Assembly (NCBI GenBank): GCA_003153015.1
Contig: PMBS01000248.1
Coordinates: forward strand, 1 to 32,459
DNA: 32,459 bases
Source of the DNA: Myxococcales bacterium
GTDB taxonomy: Bacteria > Myxococcota_A > Polyangia > Fen-1088
Direction: 5' to 3'
Made by a program: the position numbers and the translations under genes. Positions 29,272 to 32,459 of the stretch are shown here, one piece after another (position 1 is the first letter of the stretch; the number at the start of each line of letters is the position of its first letter). The notes beneath the pieces are model-generated. The model ran no database searches, was not told the DNA's origin, and saw only the letters and a program-made list of their open reading frames with translations.

Positions 29272-31191
29272 CTAGCGTCGGCGGCGGCGCAATGCGAGCA
29301 CTAGTCCCACGCTCGCCAGGAGGAAGCCCAGCGGAATGGGCGCTCGGCCAGCGTAGCCGCATCCGCCAGCGGACCCACTGCCAGCGGTTCCGCTACTTGG
29401 CGACCCGCCGCTTCCGGACTGGTCGCCCGAGCTCCCGCCAGTTCCGGCCACGGTTCCCCCGCTGGCGCTGCCGCCAGTGCCGTTGCCTGTGCTTCCGCCT
29501 GTCCCAGAGCCAGTATTTCCGCCGGTGCCAGCTCCGGTGGTAGTTCCGCCAGAGGGTGTTCCAGTACTACCGCCAGTGCCAATGCTCCCACCGGTGGGCG
29601 TTCCCGCGCTGCCACCACTGGCAGTCACAGTCCTTCCGCCCGTGACGCTATTCCCGCCAGTGCCAATGCTCCCGCCGTTGGGCGTTCCCGCGCTGCCGCC
29701 ACTGGCAGTTCCAGTCTTTCCGCCCGTGACGATGATCCCGCCAGTGCCAATGCTCCCGCCCGTGGGTGTCCCCGCGCTGCCGCCACTGGCGGTCACAGTC
29801 CCCCCCCCCGTGACGGTGATCCCGCCCGTTCCCGGAGCCCCGCCCGTGCCCGTGCTCCCACCACTGCCAGTGCTTCCGCCTGTCCCTGGGCTACCGCCGG
29901 TCGAGGTCGTCGTGCCGCTCTCGTAGAAGCTGACCACCCCTGTGTCTCCTGCCTTTGCCGCCCAAATGCGACGATCCCAAGCCACGAGCGCCAGCAGATG
30001 GGATCCATAGAGTCCCTGGCCATTGTCACTCGTGTCAGGCTCCGTCCACTTTGCCAGGGGCACCAAATACTGGGTCACGTCCGCGTCGTCGGCCTCCACA
30101 ATGCCCAGGGCAGCCGCACAGGACGCAGCCACAAACCCGCCCTTGGTGAGCCCCCCCTTGACATCGGTTTCATAAGTGGTCTTGTCGGCTGCGGTGCCAA
30201 ACAGCAGCAGCGCAGCCTTGGCGATCGTGCCCAAGTCAGTCGTGCCGACCTTGCCGGTAAGGAACGTGCGCGCCCCGGGATCATCGCCCAGATAGCCGAG
30301 CATCATCATGGCAAAGCCCGCGAAACTGGTGTTCGCGTCACCGGCCCCACACTGTAGCGCCAGCCGCAAATTGGCCAGTCGGGTGGCCCCGAGGGAGCTC
30401 TTCCGCGCAACTAACTCCATGGCAGCCCACAGGCGGGGGTATTCAAACTTGGTCCCTGCGCCCGTACCCGTCGCTGGCTTCGAACAGGTGATGGCACCAC
30501 CGGCGGGGCAAGGCGACGGCGTAATGTTCGCGTCGCTGCCCGTGTCCCATGAACCGCGGCCAGCGCAGTAGTACGTCATCAGCTTATCCAGGCCGGCGCT
30601 GACGTCGATGAAATCGGCCTGAGCGGAGTATTGGAGCTGCCGTGATTGGTTCACACCACCCGTGCAGTTTCCTCCGTTGGCTGATCCGGGGTCGGCAGCA
30701 GTGCTGAGACCCGCCGGGGTACCCGTAGGATAGAGCGACCCGTCTGCTGCCTTCCTCACCATCACCGCCTGTGCCCCCTTGCTGGGGTAGCAGGCGGCTT
30801 GTCCCGAATTGCCGAACTTGACGAAGAAGCTGATGTCCTCGATCTTGACCGAGCTACCCGCGGATCCGGTAACCGCCAGGGTGTACTTCGCCTTCTCGCC
30901 AGGATGCAGGGTGGTGCCGGATATCTTCCCTGCCTGGCGGGTCGCGGTGACCGCGGTAGTACCAATCTTGGCTGTCAGCGCAAAATTCGGCAACAGATAG
31001 CCCATGTTGTTCTGGACAGAGATATTCATCGTGCCCGTCCCCGACGAGAGAGTGACGGTGTCCGTATCCGGCCGAACCACGATGTTGTAGCTCGACGTCC
31101 ACATGTCATCGCACCAGTGGGCACGGGCCTGCAATGGCAGCAGGGAAATCGTCAGAAATGCTCCAAGCAGAATCTTCGTATGCATGCTCAT
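29272..31191 (-). CDS. Exported protein with Gly/Thr-rich stalk and MYXO-CTERM-like C-terminus
   Basis: 639 aa from ATG 31191, which lies 8 nt after AAGGAG; ATG 31197 would have only a 2-nt spacing. The signal peptide ends in QARA|HW. An N-terminal beta-rich domain (about 24-115, with FALTAKIGTTAVTATRQAGKISGTTLHPGEKAKYTLAV) is followed by a Cys-bearing domain and a helical region (about 210-375, LRLALQCGAGDAN ... ASCAAALGIVEADDADVTQYL). The repetitive stalk occupies about 390-605. The end GGCGYAGRAPIPLGFLLASVGLVLALRRRRR has the Cys, hydrophobic stretch and Arg run of MYXO-CTERM signals, which are processed (by rhombosortase/myxosortase) to anchor proteins at the cell surface. No enzyme motif is recognised. 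Divergent from the ankyrin gene. Confidence 0.85.
   Translation of the reverse strand: MSMHTKILLGAFLTISLLPLQARAHWCDDMWTSSYNIVVRPDTDTVTLSSGTGTMNISVQNNMGYLLPNFALTAKIGTTAVTATRQAGKISGTTLHPGEKAKYTLAVTGSAGSSVKIEDISFFVKFGNSGQAACYPSKGAQAVMVRKAADGSLYPTGTPAGLSTAADPGSANGGNCTGGVNQSRQLQYSAQADFIDVSAGLDKLMTYYCAGRGSWDTGSDANITPSPCPAGGAITCSKPATGTGAGTKFEYPRLWAAMELVARKSSLGATRLANLRLALQCGAGDANTSFAGFAMMMLGYLGDDPGARTFLTGKVGTTDLGTIAKAALLLFGTAADKTTYETDVKGGLTKGGFVAASCAAALGIVEADDADVTQYLVPLAKWTEPDTSDNGQGLYGSHLLALVAWDRRIWAAKAGDTGVVSFYESGTTTSTGGSPGTGGSTGSGGSTGTGGAPGTGGITVTGGGTVTASGGSAGTPTGGSIGTGGIIVTGGKTGTASGGSAGTPNGGSIGTGGNSVTGGRTVTASGGSAGTPTGGSIGTGGSTGTPSGGTTTGAGTGGNTGSGTGGSTGNGTGGSASGGTVAGTGGSSGDQSGSGGSPSSGTAGSGSAGGCGYAGRAPIPLGFLLASVGLVLALRRRRR
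29570..29821. repeat. 84-nt tandem repeat in the MYXO-CTERM-like stalk (3 units)
   Basis: Units start with CCGCCAGTGCC at 29570, 29654 and 29738, exactly 84 nt apart. Each encodes 28 aa, for example TVTASGGSAGTPTGGSIGTGG plus seven more residues. The third unit contains a run of ten C (29810-29819) where the other units have CCTTCCGCCC or TCTTTCCGCCC. Confidence 0.85.
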
Positions 31192-31288
31192 GCCCATAAC
31201 TCCTTCAACGGGGGTGGTTCTCTGGTCGTCGTGTCCAATTCACATCTCGCTAAGGCGGCCGAGGCGAGCTAAACTTCACGTAATTCTA

Positions 31289-32368
31289 GTGCGACCACGC
31301 GCAAAAGCTGGCTCATTTATTCTTCTGGCCGCGCTTTCCTACTTACATGGGGTCACCCCAGGCCACGCCGCCCCGGCGGACAACGGCGCAGCGGCGCCGT
31401 CTTTGACACAAGCTGCTGCCGCAGGGCATGCTGACGATGTGCGGTCTATGCTGGCAGGAGGCGCGCCGGTCGACGGAAAAGACGCCTCTGACTGGACAGC
31501 TCTGCACTTCGCAGCGGCCTATGGGTGGACAGACGTTGCGGCCATCTTGCTCGACCGGGGCGCTGACCCAAACGCCCGTGCGCGTTTCGACATGACACCG
31601 CTCCACTGGGCGGCTATGAGAGGCCACGCTGAGGTTGCGGGCCTGCTCACCCGCCGCGGGGCTCGTGCCGATGCGCGCAATGCCTACGGGATGACCCCCT
31701 TGCACCTGGCGGCGGACGACAAGGTTGTCGCCGTACTGGTCACGGCCGGCGCGGCAGTCAACCCCCTCGACGACCGCGGCCGGACACCGCTTCATACTGC
31801 CCGACAGGGCAAGGTGGCCAAGGCTCTCATCGACCGCGGCGCGGATCTCCGCATTCGCACGCCCCAGGGGCGCACAGCCATGGAGCTCGCAGCAGTGGAT
31901 ACCACGGAGAAAGCTGGACTCTCGGTTCACGGCCCCATGCTGGCGCGACTGCGCGGGCTCATCAGTCAGGCCAGGGTCACGCTGATCAACATCTCCACAC
32001 GGCCCATGGACAACTTCGTCCTCTCCGGACACAGCCCGGCCTGTAGCGTCGATGTGACGCCCCTGCAGTTGCCCAGCCTGCAGCCCGGCCAACTGGCCGA
32101 CTTCACCCTGACCTTCGTTCGCGCAACCGACGCGCGCGAGGGAGATCATCCCATCTTTCTCTCCACTTCGGTGGCAGGCACCCACCTCGTCGACTTCGAC
32201 TTGAGAATCAATACCGAAAGGCGTGAGATTCCCGAAGACACCGGCATGATCCGGCTGGCCAAGGGGAAGCTGCTGCCGGCGCCTTCGCGACTGCACTACC
32301 TGGCGTATGTTGCGGTTCCACTGCTCGTGTTCGTGGCTTGGTTTGTGGTCCGCCACAGGCGCAGGTAG
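31289..32368 (+). CDS. Exported ankyrin-repeat protein with C-terminal membrane anchor
   Basis: 359 aa from the GTG at 31289, chosen because it gives a clean signal peptide (MRPRAKAGSFILLAALSYLHGVTPGHA|AP); the longer reading from 31103 would overlap the divergent gene. Five ankyrin repeats cover about residues 40-195 (DWTALHFAAAYGWTDVAAILLDRGADPNAR, FDMTPLHWAAMRGHAEVAGLLTRRGARADAR, YGMTPLHLAAD, GRTPLHTARQGKVAKALIDRGADL). A beta-rich segment of about 130 residues (VTLINISTRPMDNFVLSG ... THLVDFDLRIN) looks Ig-like. One membrane helix ends the protein (YVAVPLLVFVAWFVV) with a RHRRR tail, so the ankyrin part lies outside the cytoplasm. No Shine-Dalgarno is evident. Role unknown; a periplasmic binding scaffold is likely. 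Confidence 0.85.
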   Translation: MRPRAKAGSFILLAALSYLHGVTPGHAAPADNGAAAPSLTQAAAAGHADDVRSMLAGGAPVDGKDASDWTALHFAAAYGWTDVAAILLDRGADPNARARFDMTPLHWAAMRGHAEVAGLLTRRGARADARNAYGMTPLHLAADDKVVAVLVTAGAAVNPLDDRGRTPLHTARQGKVAKALIDRGADLRIRTPQGRTAMELAAVDTTEKAGLSVHGPMLARLRGLISQARVTLINISTRPMDNFVLSGHSPACSVDVTPLQLPSLQPGQLADFTLTFVRATDAREGDHPIFLSTSVAGTHLVDFDLRINTERREIPEDTGMIRLAKGKLLPAPSRLHYLAYVAVPLLVFVAWFVVRHRRR

Positions 32369-32459
32369 CAGCGCTACCTCAGTCCTTCGATTCACCGACG
32401 GCCGACGATCCGACCCGCTGACTGTGCCGTCGTTGCGCTCCGGTGCTCACATACCGCGT

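Overview
The window looks like chromosomal DNA of a myxobacterium-like organism (phylum Myxococcota, most likely the Polyangia side). This rests on the high GC content, several exported proteins with long Gly/Thr/Ser-rich stalks, DUF4215 cysteine-rich repeats followed by a fibro-slime-like domain, a MYXO-CTERM-like C-terminus (Cys, hydrophobic stretch, Arg run), a Hanks-type Ser/Thr kinase, and an MlaD protein with a long C-terminal extension. I see no phage, transposase or CRISPR array. It reads as host chromosome mixing housekeeping operons with lineage-specific surface genes.

Layout. 1-4831: a partial surface lipoprotein gene (minus strand), divergent from a tight three-gene plus-strand operon encoding an ECF-type sigma factor, a single-pass membrane protein with an outer DUF4384-like domain (likely the anti-sigma), and an exported caspase-like protease fused to surface-type repeats and an outer-membrane-like C-terminus. 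4835-4984: a long inverted-repeat element. 5027-8368: DAHP synthase, a nucleotidyltransferase plus small-protein pair resembling a toxin-antitoxin module, a DoxX-like protein and a polytopic membrane protein. 8621-11681: two exported proteins in tandem (RCC1-repeat protein, then an alpha/beta-hydrolase esterase). 11737-14796: clpS-clpA-cupin, overlapping genes. 14965-18095: Xaa-Pro aminopeptidase convergent with a membrane-anchored Ser/Thr kinase. 18193-21667: yceD-rpmF-plsX-acpP-fabF, behind a very good sigma70-type promoter. 21833-26345: alr-mlaE-mlaF-mlaD, translationally coupled. 26366-26530: a second, unrelated palindromic element. 26603-28878: a Crp/Fnr regulator divergent from a membrane metallophosphoesterase that appears to start at CTG. 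29052-29128: tRNA-Arg(ACG). 29272-32368: a MYXO-CTERM-like exported protein divergent from an exported ankyrin protein.

How they fit. The envelope is the common theme: lipid precursor synthesis (plsX, acpP, fabF), phospholipid trafficking (mlaEFD), peptidoglycan precursor (alr), several secreted or anchored surface proteins, and an envelope-facing sigma/anti-sigma/caspase unit. That sigma-caspase operon is the best candidate for an undescribed system. Next come the two palindromic elements, a 10-base homopolymer in a stalk gene, and the nucleotidyltransferase pair. All functions are inferred from motifs read by eye; no database search was possible.
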